Positions 36,771-44,305 of a stretch of 64,000 nt of DNA are shown here, piece after piece. Every line of letters starts with the position of its first letter. Positions within the stretch are counted from its first letter, which is position 1. Source of the stretch: Geodermatophilus arenarius (GTDB lineage Bacteria; Actinomycetota; Actinomycetes; Mycobacteriales; Geodermatophilaceae); contig NZ_JBHSGR010000004.1 of NCBI RefSeq assembly GCF_042654585.1, forward strand, positions 146,333 to 210,332, given 5' to 3'. Under the pieces are notes generated by a model. It worked only from the letters and a program-made list of their open reading frames with translations, had not been told where the DNA came from and searched no databases. Made by a program: the position numbers and the translations under genes.

Positions 36771-37945
36771 GCGCCCACCGCCGCGGGCGCGCTCGCCGGC
36801 GCGGGCACCGGGAAGCCGGCGCGGACCCGGTAGCCGCCGCCGCGGACCGGCCCCACGGAGAGGTCGCCACCGGCCACGGCCACCCGCTCGCGCATGTGCA
36901 GCTGCCCGTGCCCGCCGGTGCCGGGGACCGGCGGCGGCACGGGGACCCGCGGCCGGCCGTCGTCGGTGACGGTCACCGTCACCCGGCCCGGCCTCCAGGC
37001 GACCTCCACGCACGTGGCCGCGGCACCGGCGTGCCGGACGACGTTGGACAGCGCCTCCTGCACCACGCGGACGGCCGCGACGTCGACCAGCTGCGGCAGC
37101 TCGGCCGGCTCCCCCGTGACGACGAGCCGCACCGGCATCCCGCCGGCGCGCAGCTCGGCGAGGACGGCGTCGAGCCGGGACAGCGACGGCCGCGGCGCCG
37201 GGTCGCCGCCGCCGGACTCGCGGAGGATGCCGACCACCCGGCGCATCTCGTCGACCGACTCGCGCCCCAGCCGCTCCAGCCCCAGCAGCACGTCCTGGGC
37301 CTCCGGGTGGTCGGGCAGCAGCCGGCGCAGGCCGCCCATCTGCAGCACCATCACGCTCACCGCGTGCGCCACCGAGTCGTGCACCTCGCGGGCGATGCGC
37401 GCCCGCTCGGCCACCACCGCGGCGCCGGCCACCGCCTCCTGCTGCTCGGCCAGCCGCGCGGCGAGCGCCTGCAGCGCCAGCGAGCGCGAGTGCGACTGCC
37501 GCACGAGGACCCCGACCGCCCAGGCGGTGCCGGTGACGACCAGGTAGAAGACGCTCTCCCAGGTGGAGGGGCCGAAGGCGATGCCGCTGCCCACCACGAC
37601 CAGCGTCGCGACGACGGCCGCGCGCAGCCCCCGCCGCACCGGCAGCACCGCGGCGGCGTGCCCGACGAGCACCGCCATCGCGATCAACTGGGCGCCGCCG
37701 GGACCGGGCGTCCCCAGCGCGTAGTTGCCGAGCACGCTGAGCCCGCCGGCCACCGCGGCCGCCTCCGGCCACCGGGCGCCGAGCGCCACGACGGCCCCGA
37801 CGGCGACGCCGGGCAGCGCGGTGACCAGCGGGTAGCGGAACACCTCCTCGGTCAGCGTCTCGACGACCGACAGCACCGCGAGCACGGCGCCGAGCACCGG
37901 CCAGACGAGCCGGCGGGCGGAGGGGGACGACGACCAGCGGGGCAC
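36767..37945 (-). CDS. Membrane histidine kinase, HisKA_3 type
   Basis: The 392-residue protein has about five N-terminal membrane helices (15-150), then a HisKA_3 dimerization domain with ERARIAREVHDSVAHAVSVM (His about 189), and a HATPase domain with VRVVQEALSNVVRHAGAA (N box) and VTVTDDGRP (G1). The G2 region, GGHGQLHMRERVAVAGG, has the usual GxGxxxMxER form. GTG 37945 is preferred to GTG 37954 because a TACCGT hexamer sits exactly 8 bases upstream. No extracytoplasmic sensor domain is seen, so the signal is probably sensed in the membrane. Confidence 0.92.
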   Translation of the reverse strand: MPRWSSSPSARRLVWPVLGAVLAVLSVVETLTEEVFRYPLVTALPGVAVGAVVALGARWPEAAAVAGGLSVLGNYALGTPGPGGAQLIAMAVLVGHAAAVLPVRRGLRAAVVATLVVVGSGIAFGPSTWESVFYLVVTGTAWAVGVLVRQSHSRSLALQALAARLAEQQEAVAGAAVVAERARIAREVHDSVAHAVSVMVLQMGGLRRLLPDHPEAQDVLLGLERLGRESVDEMRRVVGILRESGGGDPAPRPSLSRLDAVLAELRAGGMPVRLVVTGEPAELPQLVDVAAVRVVQEALSNVVRHAGAAATCVEVAWRPGRVTVTVTDDGRPRVPVPPPVPGTGGHGQLHMRERVAVAGGDLSVGPVRGGGYRVRAGFPVPAPASAPAAVGA

Positions 37946-37952
37946 GGCGAGC

Positions 37953-37958
37953 ACGGTA
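37953..37958 (-). promoter_or_regulatory. Candidate leaderless -10 (TACCGT) of the kinase-regulator operon
   Basis: The minus-strand hexamer is followed by seven bases and GTG 37945. The first base of the alternative longer start lies inside it. Confidence 0.5.
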
Positions 37959-38130
37959 GGGGCCCGCGGGGGTGCCCGGGATCCCCCGCGCGGCCGATGG
38001 ACACGCGCCCTCCCTCCTCCTCGCGGCGGAGGGCGGTCGGTCCGCCGGGACGGACGTGGCGGAGGGGCCCGCGGCCGGAGAGTCCTCGCCGACGCACCGC
38101 AGCGAGCGGTGCCCCGACCGACGAGGACCG

Positions 38131-38835
38131 ATGACCACCTCCCCGCTCCCCACCCGTCCCGCCGCCACCCCCGAGGCGCGCCCGGCCCGCAGCGCCGGCT
38201 CGCTGATGCTGCCGATCGCCGGCGCCGCCCTGGTCGGCGGCTCGCTGCTCTACGTCGCCGGCATGGTGACCTCCCCGCCCCAGGACTCCCAGGCGGCGGC
38301 CGACTACATCGCGGCCCTGGGTCGCGACGAGGGCCGGACGACGCTGTCGGCGGTGCTGCTGCACTACGGCAACATGGCGCTGGCCCTGGCCTGGCTGGCC
38401 GTCCCGACGCTGGTGCGGGGCCGCCGCGGGCGCATCCCGACCGTCGTCGGGGCGCTGCTGTCCGCGATCGGCCTGGTCACCGTGGCCGGCTTCGTGCTCT
38501 ACGACCACTGGACCGGCGCCATCGGCCGCGAGCTCGACCCGGCCACCGCCCTGGGCCTCTACGACGCCGTCGGGGCCAACTCGGGGGTCGCGGTCGTCGG
38601 CGTCCTGACCCTGTTCGGGCTCCTCGGCCCGATCGTCGGCTACGTGGGTCTCGCCCGCGCCGGGGTGACCGGCTGGTGGCTGCTGCTCCCGGCCGTCGGC
38701 TGCCTCGTGGCCTCCGCGGTGATCCCGTTCTCGCCGACGGTCCACGGCGCCCTGGCCCTCGTCGGCGCCGTCCCGGCGGTCGTCGTCGGCCTGCGGATGC
38801 TCGCCCGCACCCGCGCCGAGGCCGCCGTCGCCTGA
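38131..38835 (+). CDS. Six-helix membrane protein of unknown function
   Basis: The 234-residue product has about six hydrophobic segments (for example LMLPIAGAALVGGSLLYVAG, TVVGALLSAIGLVTVAGFVL, VAVVGVLTLFGLLGPIVGYV, WWLLLPAVGCLVASAVIPFS). The first extracytoplasmic loop has DSQAAADYIAALGRDEGRT, and YDHWTGAIGRELDPATA follows helix three. I do not recognise the family with certainty; it resembles small DUF4386-type proteins in shape. ATG 38131 has GAGGA upstream. It is divergent from the kinase gene across 185 bases. Repeat copy B starts directly after its stop. Confidence 0.7.
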   Translation: MTTSPLPTRPAATPEARPARSAGSLMLPIAGAALVGGSLLYVAGMVTSPPQDSQAAADYIAALGRDEGRTTLSAVLLHYGNMALALAWLAVPTLVRGRRGRIPTVVGALLSAIGLVTVAGFVLYDHWTGAIGRELDPATALGLYDAVGANSGVAVVGVLTLFGLLGPIVGYVGLARAGVTGWWLLLPAVGCLVASAVIPFSPTVHGALALVGAVPAVVVGLRMLARTRAEAAVA

Positions 38836-38897
38836 GGGAGGACCTCCCTGCCCTCCGCCACTCGCAGGCTCGCGGCGGGCCCCTGCAGGGAGGCCAC
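38836..38897 (+). repeat. Stop-anchored intergenic repeat, copy B
   Basis: Starts with the base after the TGA: GGGAGGACCTCCCTGCC, then CACTCGCAGGCTCGCGGC and GGGCCCCTGCAGGGAGGCC. ACCTCCCTGC and GCAGGGAGG are complementary. It is immediately followed by the hairpin at 38900. Confidence 0.8.
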
Positions 38898-38899
38898 CC

Positions 38900-38938
38900 G
38901 CTCGTGCTCCGGGTCCGCTGCGGACCCGGAGCACGAGC
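38900..38938 (+). terminator. Hairpin, CGTGCTC family, third
   Basis: Nineteen-base perfect arms (38900-38918, starting GCTCGTGCTCCGGG, and 38920-38938) around one base; the real loop will be larger. It shares CGTGCTC/GAGCACG with the hairpin at 27054. Confidence 0.75.
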
Positions 38939-39016
38939 GCGCGCCGGGCCGGGTCAGCGCTCGGTGCCCTCGGCAGGCAGTGTCGATCACAGGGTGCTGG
39001 ACGGCCCCCTGGGCGC

Positions 39017-39046
39017 CTCCGCGCCCGGGTGGACAGGGGCGCGGAG
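39017..39046 (-). terminator. Terminator hairpin after the LuxR gene
   Basis: Arms CTCCGCGCCC (39017-39026) and GGGCGCGGAG (39037-39046), 36 bases beyond the stop of the minus-strand LuxR gene. The 78 bases between 38939 and 39016 hold nothing recognizable. Confidence 0.6.
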
Positions 39047-39082
39047 CGACGGCGGGTCACCCCTCGACGAACGCGCCGGGGG

Positions 39083-40132
39083 TCAGGCGCCGAGGACACG
39101 TGCCAGCAGCGTCCGGCGACTGCGGGTGCCCGTCTTGTCGAACACCGACTTGAGGTGGTCCTGCACGGTGTGCGCGGACAGGAACATCCGTGCGGCCACG
39201 TCGCGGGTGTCGGCGCCGGTCGCCAGGTGGGCGAGCAGCTCGGCCTCACGGGCGCTGAGCCCCGTGCAGCGGGCGAACAGCGACAGCCGCTCGGAGGCGC
39301 TCGACTCGTGGATGGTGACGGCGATGTCGCGCTCCTCGCGTGGAGCGTCGCCCTCGAGCCGGGCGGCCCGCAGGGTCAGCCAGCAGTTCCCGGCCAGGTG
39401 GACCCGCGCCCACGGCGGCGAGGCGTCGACCCCCGCCTCGACAGCGAGCAACTGGGCGGCGACGTTGAGGGCACCGGCCGGAACCGGCGGCCCCTCGTCG
39501 TCGCGGGGCACCAGCAGCCGGAGCGCGTCCCGCGTGCCAGGTGTCTGCCGCACCGCCTGCAGGTCCGGCGCCAGCAGCAGGAGCAGGGGCCCGGTCGGGT
39601 GGTCGGAGGGCGAGGCGGTCTCGAAGGTGCGCGCCTGGCCGCGCCGCAGGGCCGTGGTGACGGTCGGGGCGACGTCCCGCAGGAACTGCGCGTGGACCCG
39701 GTCGAAGGCCCGGCCTCCGGTACGCCACAGCTCCAGGAACGCCCAACAGCCGAAGCCGTCGCGGAAGACCACCGAGGCGACGTCGGCGACGTCGTACCGG
39801 CACAGCAGCTCCCGCCACAGCGGGCTGCGCCCGAGGTCGCCGTCTGTGGCCTCGGCGAGCAGCGCGACGGGTCGGTCGGTCAGGGTGGTCCAGCGGTTGA
39901 GCGCGGTCAGGTAGCGCAGCCGGATCAGCCGGGGCAGCTCGGGCAGGCACGGGACGTCGGCCAGCGGCCCGCAGCCCACCCGCGTCTCCGGGTCGGTGAG
40001 CACCCAGGCGTAGGCGTCGAACCCGACCGCGCGGCGGAGCTCGGCCAGCAGCCGCAGGCGCAACGTGCGGGCGTCGGCACCCGCCGCGCAGATCCGCTCG
40101 ACCCGCTCCCGCGCCGCCGTGGACCCGGCCAC
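39083..40132 (-). CDS. LuxR-family transcription regulator
   Basis: The 349-residue protein ends in a LuxR HTH: GLSAREAELLAHLATGADTR and MFLSAHTVQDHLKSVFDKTG (about 275-325), so it should bind DNA. The N-terminal 240 residues look like a GAF-type sensor (AVGFDAYAWVLTDPETRVGC, VHLAGNCWLTLRAARLEG). No receiver domain or ATPase is present. GTG 40132 lies seven bases from a TAGCCT hexamer. It is divergent from the small ABM-like gene and the two start codons are only 105 bases apart, so that gene is a likely target. Confidence 0.85.
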   Translation of the reverse strand: MAGSTAARERVERICAAGADARTLRLRLLAELRRAVGFDAYAWVLTDPETRVGCGPLADVPCLPELPRLIRLRYLTALNRWTTLTDRPVALLAEATDGDLGRSPLWRELLCRYDVADVASVVFRDGFGCWAFLELWRTGGRAFDRVHAQFLRDVAPTVTTALRRGQARTFETASPSDHPTGPLLLLLAPDLQAVRQTPGTRDALRLLVPRDDEGPPVPAGALNVAAQLLAVEAGVDASPPWARVHLAGNCWLTLRAARLEGDAPREERDIAVTIHESSASERLSLFARCTGLSAREAELLAHLATGADTRDVAARMFLSAHTVQDHLKSVFDKTGTRSRRTLLARVLGA

Positions 40133-40138
40133 GACGGC

Positions 40139-40144
40139 AGGCTA
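40139..40144 (-). promoter_or_regulatory. Candidate -10 (TAGCCT) of the LuxR gene
   Basis: Ends seven bases before GTG 40132, one base short of the exact leaderless spacing. Confidence 0.35.
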
Positions 40145-40224
40145 CGGACACCCCGCCGCGCCGGACAGCACCGCGCGTCACCGGACCCCAGACATCTGGG
40201 ATGGGGCCGCCGCCGCCCGGTTCC

Positions 40225-40230
40225 TAGCGT
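40225..40230 (+). promoter_or_regulatory. Candidate leaderless -10 (TAGCGT) of the ABM-like gene
   Basis: Exactly 8 bases to GTG 40238, which also chooses this GTG over the one at 40232. Confidence 0.5.
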
Positions 40231-40237
40231 CGTGGAC

Positions 40238-40549
40238 GTGATCACCCTGCACATCGAGCACCCGATCAGCGACCTCCCCACGTGGAAGGCCGCCTTCGAC
40301 CGGTTCGCCGAGCGCCGCCGACAGGGCGGCGTGTGCGGCGAGCGGGTACGGCACCCGGTCGACGACGACCGCTACGTCCTCGTCGATCTCGACTTCCCGA
40401 CCCGGGAGCAGGCGCAGCGCTTCCTCGACTTCCTCGAGACGACGGTGTGGGCCTCCCGCGACAGCTCACCAGCGCTGGCCGGGACGCCCCGGACGTGCCT
40501 CCTCGAGCCGGTCCGAGCCGCACCGTCGCTGAGTCGGCGACCCGGGTGA
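40238..40549 (+). CDS. Small ABM-like (dimeric alpha-beta barrel) protein
   Basis: The 103-residue product starts VITLHIEHPISDLPTWKAAF, then DRFAERRRQGGVCGERVRH and DDDRYVLVDLDFPTREQAQR, a beta-alpha-beta-beta layout that fits the ferredoxin-like dimeric barrel used by antibiotic-biosynthesis monooxygenase-type proteins. No catalytic residue is identifiable. Its divergence from a LuxR regulator with a sensor domain suggests inducible expression. It converges on the ABC-F gene 15 bases away. Confidence 0.65.
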   Translation: MITLHIEHPISDLPTWKAAFDRFAERRRQGGVCGERVRHPVDDDRYVLVDLDFPTREQAQRFLDFLETTVWASRDSSPALAGTPRTCLLEPVRAAPSLSRRPG

Positions 40550-40564
40550 ACACCTCCTGCCGGG

Positions 40565-42385
40565 TCAGCCCTCGGCGAGCTCCGCGGCGGCCAGCCAGTC
40601 GGTCTCGACCCGGTCCTTCTCGGCCAGCAGGGTCCGCAGCCGGCCGTCGAGCTCCACGACCCTCGCGTGGTCGGTGGCCGCGGCGGCGAGCTCGGCGTGC
40701 AGCCGCTCCTCCTCCGCGCCGAGCTTCTCCAGCCGCCGCTCGAGCCGGGCGGCCTCCTTGCGGGCGGCGCGCACCTCCGCCGCCGAGGGGCCGGCCGGGG
40801 CGGGCGCCGGGGCCGCGCCGCCGGCGGGCGCGAGACCGGAGCCGGCCGAGGGCAGTGCCGCCTCACCGGCGGCCCGGCGGGCGAGGTACTCCTCCACCCC
40901 ACCGGGCAGCGCGGCCAGCGAGCCGTCGCCCATCAGCGCGACCACCGAGTCGCAGACCCGGTCGACGAAGTACCGGTCGTGGCTGACCACCAGCACCGTG
41001 CCGGGGAAGGAGTCGAGCAGGTCCTCGAGCTGGGTGAGCGTGTCGATGTCGAGGTCGTTGGTCGGCTCGTCGAGCAGCAGCACGTTCGGCTCGGCCATGA
41101 GCAGGCGCAGCAGCTGCAGCCGCCGCCGCTCGCCGCCGGAGAGGTCGCCGACCGGCGTCCACTGCCGCGACGCCGGGAAGCCGAACCGCTCGGCCAGCGA
41201 CGACGCGGAGACCTCCTGGTTGCCGATCCGCGCGATGCGGGCGATCTCCTGCACCGCCTCGAGCACCCGCAGCCGCCCGGGCAGCTCGGTGACGTGCTGC
41301 GACAGGTACGCGGGCGCCACCGTCTGCCCGCGCACCACCCGGCCGCGGTCCGGCTCGACCTCGCCGACCAGCAGCCGCAGCAGCGAGGTCTTGCCCGCGC
41401 CGTTGACGCCGACCACGCCGATGCGGTCGCCGGGGCCCACGTGCCAGGTCAGGTCGCGGAACAGCGCCCGCGGGCCGTCGTCGGAGGGCACGGCGTAGTC
41501 GACGTCCTCGACGTCGTAGACGGTCCTGCCGAGCCGCCGGGCGGCGAAGCCCTTCAGCGCCATCGACTCCCGCGGCGGCGGCTCGTCGGCGATCAGCGCC
41601 TCGGCCGCCTCGATGCGGAACCGCGGCTTGCTGGTGCGCGCCGGCGCGCCGCGGCGCAGCCACGCGAGCTCCTTGCGCACCAGGTTCAGCCGCCGCTCCT
41701 CGGTCACCGCCGCGACGCGGGCGCGCTCGGCGCGGGCCAGCGTGTAGGCCGCGTAGCCGCCCTCGTAGGCGTGCACCGCGCCGTCGGTGACCTCCCAGGT
41801 CTGCGTGCAGACCTCGTCGAGGAACCACCGGTCGTGGGTGACGACGACCAGCGCGCCGACCCGCCGCTTGACGAAGTCGGCCAGCCAGGCGACACCCTCG
41901 ACGTCGAGGTGGTTGGTCGGCTCGTCGAGCACCAGCAGGTCCAGCGGCCGGATCAGCTGCGCGGCCAGGGCGACCCGCCGGCGCTCGCCGCCGGACATCG
42001 GGGCGACCGGGCTGTCCAGGCCGAGCCGGTCGAGCTCCAGGCCGGTCAGCACGCTGCGGACGGCCGGGTCGGCGGCCCACTCGTGCTCGGCGGCGAACAG
42101 CGTCCCGGGCAGGACGACGTCGCGGACGGTGGCTCCCGGCGGCAGCGTGCCGGACTGGTCGAGGACGCCGACGGCGAGGTCGCCGCGCCGGGTGACCCGG
42201 CCGGAGTCGGGCTCCTCGCGGCCGGTGAGGACGCCGAGCAGCGTGGACTTGCCGCTGCCGTTGCGCCCCACGACGCCGATCCGCTCGCCGGCGGCGACGC
42301 CGAGGGAGACGCCGTCGAGCAGCACGGTCGTGCCGTGTGCCTTGGAGACCCGCTCGAGGTTGAGCAGGTTCAGCGGGGCGCTCAC
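40565..42385 (-). CDS. ABC-F family ATPase (Uup-like)
   Basis: The 606-residue soluble protein carries two ATP-binding cassettes: Walker A GRNGSGKST and GVNGAGKTS, signatures MSGGERRRVALAAQL and LSGGERRRLQLLRLL, Walker B LLVLDEPTNHLDVEG and VLLLDEPTNDLDIDT. The linker (ERRLNLVRKELAWLRRGAPA, RTSKPRFRIEAAEAL) is that of the Uup group, and the C-terminus is a coiled coil (about 530-606). There is no membrane domain, so it is not a transporter; ABC-F proteins act on ribosomes, some giving antibiotic resistance. GTG 42385 gives VSAPLNLLNLERVS. Confidence 0.93.
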   Translation of the reverse strand: MSAPLNLLNLERVSKAHGTTVLLDGVSLGVAAGERIGVVGRNGSGKSTLLGVLTGREEPDSGRVTRRGDLAVGVLDQSGTLPPGATVRDVVLPGTLFAAEHEWAADPAVRSVLTGLELDRLGLDSPVAPMSGGERRRVALAAQLIRPLDLLVLDEPTNHLDVEGVAWLADFVKRRVGALVVVTHDRWFLDEVCTQTWEVTDGAVHAYEGGYAAYTLARAERARVAAVTEERRLNLVRKELAWLRRGAPARTSKPRFRIEAAEALIADEPPPRESMALKGFAARRLGRTVYDVEDVDYAVPSDDGPRALFRDLTWHVGPGDRIGVVGVNGAGKTSLLRLLVGEVEPDRGRVVRGQTVAPAYLSQHVTELPGRLRVLEAVQEIARIARIGNQEVSASSLAERFGFPASRQWTPVGDLSGGERRRLQLLRLLMAEPNVLLLDEPTNDLDIDTLTQLEDLLDSFPGTVLVVSHDRYFVDRVCDSVVALMGDGSLAALPGGVEEYLARRAAGEAALPSAGSGLAPAGGAAPAPAPAGPSAAEVRAARKEAARLERRLEKLGAEEERLHAELAAAATDHARVVELDGRLRTLLAEKDRVETDWLAAAELAEG

Positions 42386-42430
42386 GGCCGGGTCCAGGTC
42401 ATCGGACCCCAGTATCCCCGGCCGCCCGCA

Positions 42431-42465
42431 CGCCCCGGCCGCCCGGGGCGGTCCGCTAGTGGACC
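42431..42465. repeat. Two adjacent short inverted repeats upstream of the GNAT-like gene
   Basis: CGCCCCGG/CCGGGGCG (42431-42438, 42443-42450) and GGTCC/GGACC (42450-42454, 42461-42465) lie in the 159-base gap between divergent genes. Possible operator or leader structure; no promoter hexamer could be placed with confidence. Confidence 0.35.
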
Positions 42466-42544
42466 CCAAGGCACCCGCAAGCGGCGTCCGGAGAGTCATC
42501 GGCAGCACACCCCGGGTGTCCGGGGCGGACGAGCGGAGGACGAC

Positions 42545-43318
42545 ATGAGCATGACGGCAGCGGCCCACGACACGGCGTTCCCGGCCCCGGCGCCGGCGGC
42601 ACCGCGCCTGCGGGCGGTCCCGCCGCTGGCCGAGCCCGCCCCGGGGACGACGGCGCTGTGGTGGGCCCGGCTGCTGCGCCGCGGCCCCGGCCCCGTCGAG
42701 TACTCGCTGGTGGCGGTCAACTCCGACCGCTTCCCCGACGGCACCCCGGTCGACATGACCGCCGTCGACGCCCGCGGGCGCCGCCCCGCCGGCTGGCAGG
42801 TCGACGTCCGGCACCGCGCCTCCGACGGCCGGGTGGTGCGCATCGAGGTCGCCGAGGAGCTGTCGGGGACCTGCCCGCCGATGTGGTTCGCCGAGGTCAC
42901 CCACGCGACCAGCGCCGTCCCGGCCGCCTCGCTGCTGGCCTTCCGCGGCAACGCCTTCCGGCCCGGCGCGGTCGTCCGCCCGCACGAGGTCGCCGCCGCC
43001 GGGGTGCGGATGACCGACCGGATCGCCGAGGTCCGCTGGTGGATCCGCTCCGGCCTGGTCGACGACGTCACCGTCGAGCCGGTGTACCGCGGCCGCGGCG
43101 TGGCCCGCACCCTGGTCACCGCCGCCGAGGGGCTGCGCTTCCTGCGCGGCTGGGCGCCGCTGCGCTCCGACGGCCGCCTCACCGACGCCGGCGCCGCCTG
43201 GCTGGAGTCCGCCCCGCCCGCGTGGCGGCCGCGGCTGGCCGACCGCACCGAGGTGCTCCCCGACGCCGACGCCGAGGAGGAGCTCACCGGCGTCGCCCGG
43301 CTGCTCCGGGGCTTCTAG
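42545..43318 (+). CDS. GNAT-like acetyltransferase-fold protein
   Basis: The 257-residue product has, at about 175-200, DDVTVEPVYRGRGVARTLVT followed by AAEGLRF, which fits GNAT motif A (R/Q-x-x-G-x-G/A acetyl-CoA loop). Upstream are an Ala/Pro-rich N-terminus, ALWWARLLRRGPGPVEYSLV and SDRFPDGTPVDMTAVDARGR. The C-terminal 60 residues (RLTDAGAAWLESAPPAWRP) are not part of the usual fold. Substrate unknown. ATG 42545 has GGAGGAC just upstream. Its TAG lies in the first partial unit of the palindromic array. Confidence 0.6.
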   Translation: MSMTAAAHDTAFPAPAPAAPRLRAVPPLAEPAPGTTALWWARLLRRGPGPVEYSLVAVNSDRFPDGTPVDMTAVDARGRRPAGWQVDVRHRASDGRVVRIEVAEELSGTCPPMWFAEVTHATSAVPAASLLAFRGNAFRPGAVVRPHEVAAAGVRMTDRIAEVRWWIRSGLVDDVTVEPVYRGRGVARTLVTAAEGLRFLRGWAPLRSDGRLTDAGAAWLESAPPAWRPRLADRTEVLPDADAEEELTGVARLLRGF

Positions 43319-43411
43319 GCGAGGGGCTCCCCGGGCGAGGGGCTCCCGGGCGGGGAGCTCCCGGGCGGGGAGCTCCCGGGCGGGGAGCTCCCGGGCGAGG
43401 GGCTCCTAGGC
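43315..43411. repeat. Tandem array of a 15-base self-complementary unit
   Basis: After a partial CTAGGC come six units: one of 16 bases (43321-43336) and five of 15 (43337, 43352, 43367, 43382, 43397). The three central units are identical, GGGGAGCTCCCGGGC; the outer ones read GAGGGGCTCC.... GGGAGCTCCC is a perfect palindrome, so each unit can form a hairpin and neighbours can pair in register. The array fills the whole gap between two convergent genes and contains both stop codons. Confidence 0.9.
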
Positions 43412-44305
43412 CAGCCGGGTGACCTCCACGGTCACCGTGTGCCCCTCGCTGCGCGGGCCCGAGAAGATGCCGGTGAACGGCGGGACGTCGCCGTAGTCGC
43501 GGCCGCGGCCCAGGGTCACGTGCCGCGGCCCGATCGGGACGCCGTTGGTGGGGTCGGCGGCGCACCAGCCGCCGTCCCACCACTCCACCCAGGCGTGGCT
43601 CTCGCCGGTCACCGTCTCGCCGATGCCGGCCGACGGCCGAGGGTGCAGGTAGCCGGAGACGTAGCGGGCGGGCAGGCCCAGCTCGCGCAGCAGGCCCACG
43701 GTGACGTGCGAGATGTCCTGGCAGACGCCCCTGCCCGCCGTCCAGGCCTGCATCGCCGTCGTCCGCACCGACGTCGAGCCGGACAGGTACTCCATGTGCT
43801 CGCGGACGAACCGGCACACCGCGGGCCCGGCCTGGTGCGGCGGGGCGTCGCCGACCGCGGCCCGGGCGGCGCGCACCACGGTCGGGTCCATGGCGGTGCG
43901 GGGCGTGGGGGCCAGCAGCTCGCCGAAGCGGTCGCGGACCAGCCGGCCGCGGAGGGCGGACCAGCCCACGTGGTCGTGGTCGACGACGTCGGGGCCGGCC
44001 TCCACGATCGAGGTACCGGTGACCACCAGCTCCCGGTGCGGGGTGTGCAGGTCGAAGGCGGTGACCGTCGAGCCCCAGTAGTCGCGGTAGGCGAACGCGG
44101 TCGCGGCCGGCTCGATCTCCACCCGCGAGCGCAGCGTCGTCTGCCGGCCGCTGTTCTCCGGCGTCAGCCGGGCCTCGTTGTAGGAGGAGCGCACCGGCCC
44201 GCCGTAGCGGAACCGGGTGGTGTGCACGACCTGCAGCCGCCAGCGGTCGCCGGGCGGGCGCGGCGCCCGGCCGGGGACCTGGGTCTGGACCTGCGACTGG
44301 CTCAC
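43406..44305 (-). CDS. Transglutaminase-like cysteine peptidase-fold protein
   Basis: The 299-residue protein has the bacterial transglutaminase N-terminal beta domain (LQVVHTTRFRYGGPVRSSYN) and the catalytic domain with Cys in AGRGVCQDISHVTVGLLREL, His in TGESHAWVEWW and Asp in DPTNGV, so the triad is complete. No signal peptide is visible; it is probably cytosolic. Relatives encoded with Alpha-E and ATP-grasp proteins are predicted to cleave or transfer peptide bonds made by the ligase. GTG 44305 overlaps the Alpha-E stop. Third gene of the trio. Confidence 0.92.
   Translation of the reverse strand: MSQSQVQTQVPGRAPRPPGDRWRLQVVHTTRFRYGGPVRSSYNEARLTPENSGRQTTLRSRVEIEPAATAFAYRDYWGSTVTAFDLHTPHRELVVTGTSIVEAGPDVVDHDHVGWSALRGRLVRDRFGELLAPTPRTAMDPTVVRAARAAVGDAPPHQAGPAVCRFVREHMEYLSGSTSVRTTAMQAWTAGRGVCQDISHVTVGLLRELGLPARYVSGYLHPRPSAGIGETVTGESHAWVEWWDGGWCAADPTNGVPIGPRHVTLGRGRDYGDVPPFTGIFSGPRSEGHTVTVEVTRLA

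Noticed and set aside
43315..43411. CRISPR-like array
   Set aside because: Units are directly joined without spacers, are self-complementary and no cas genes are near.
43284..43817. Pro/Gly/Ala/Arg repeat protein (GAPRP units) in the array region
   Set aside because: The repeats only mirror the 15-base DNA units read in a frame of the transglutaminase gene; convergent genes and stop codons explain the region.
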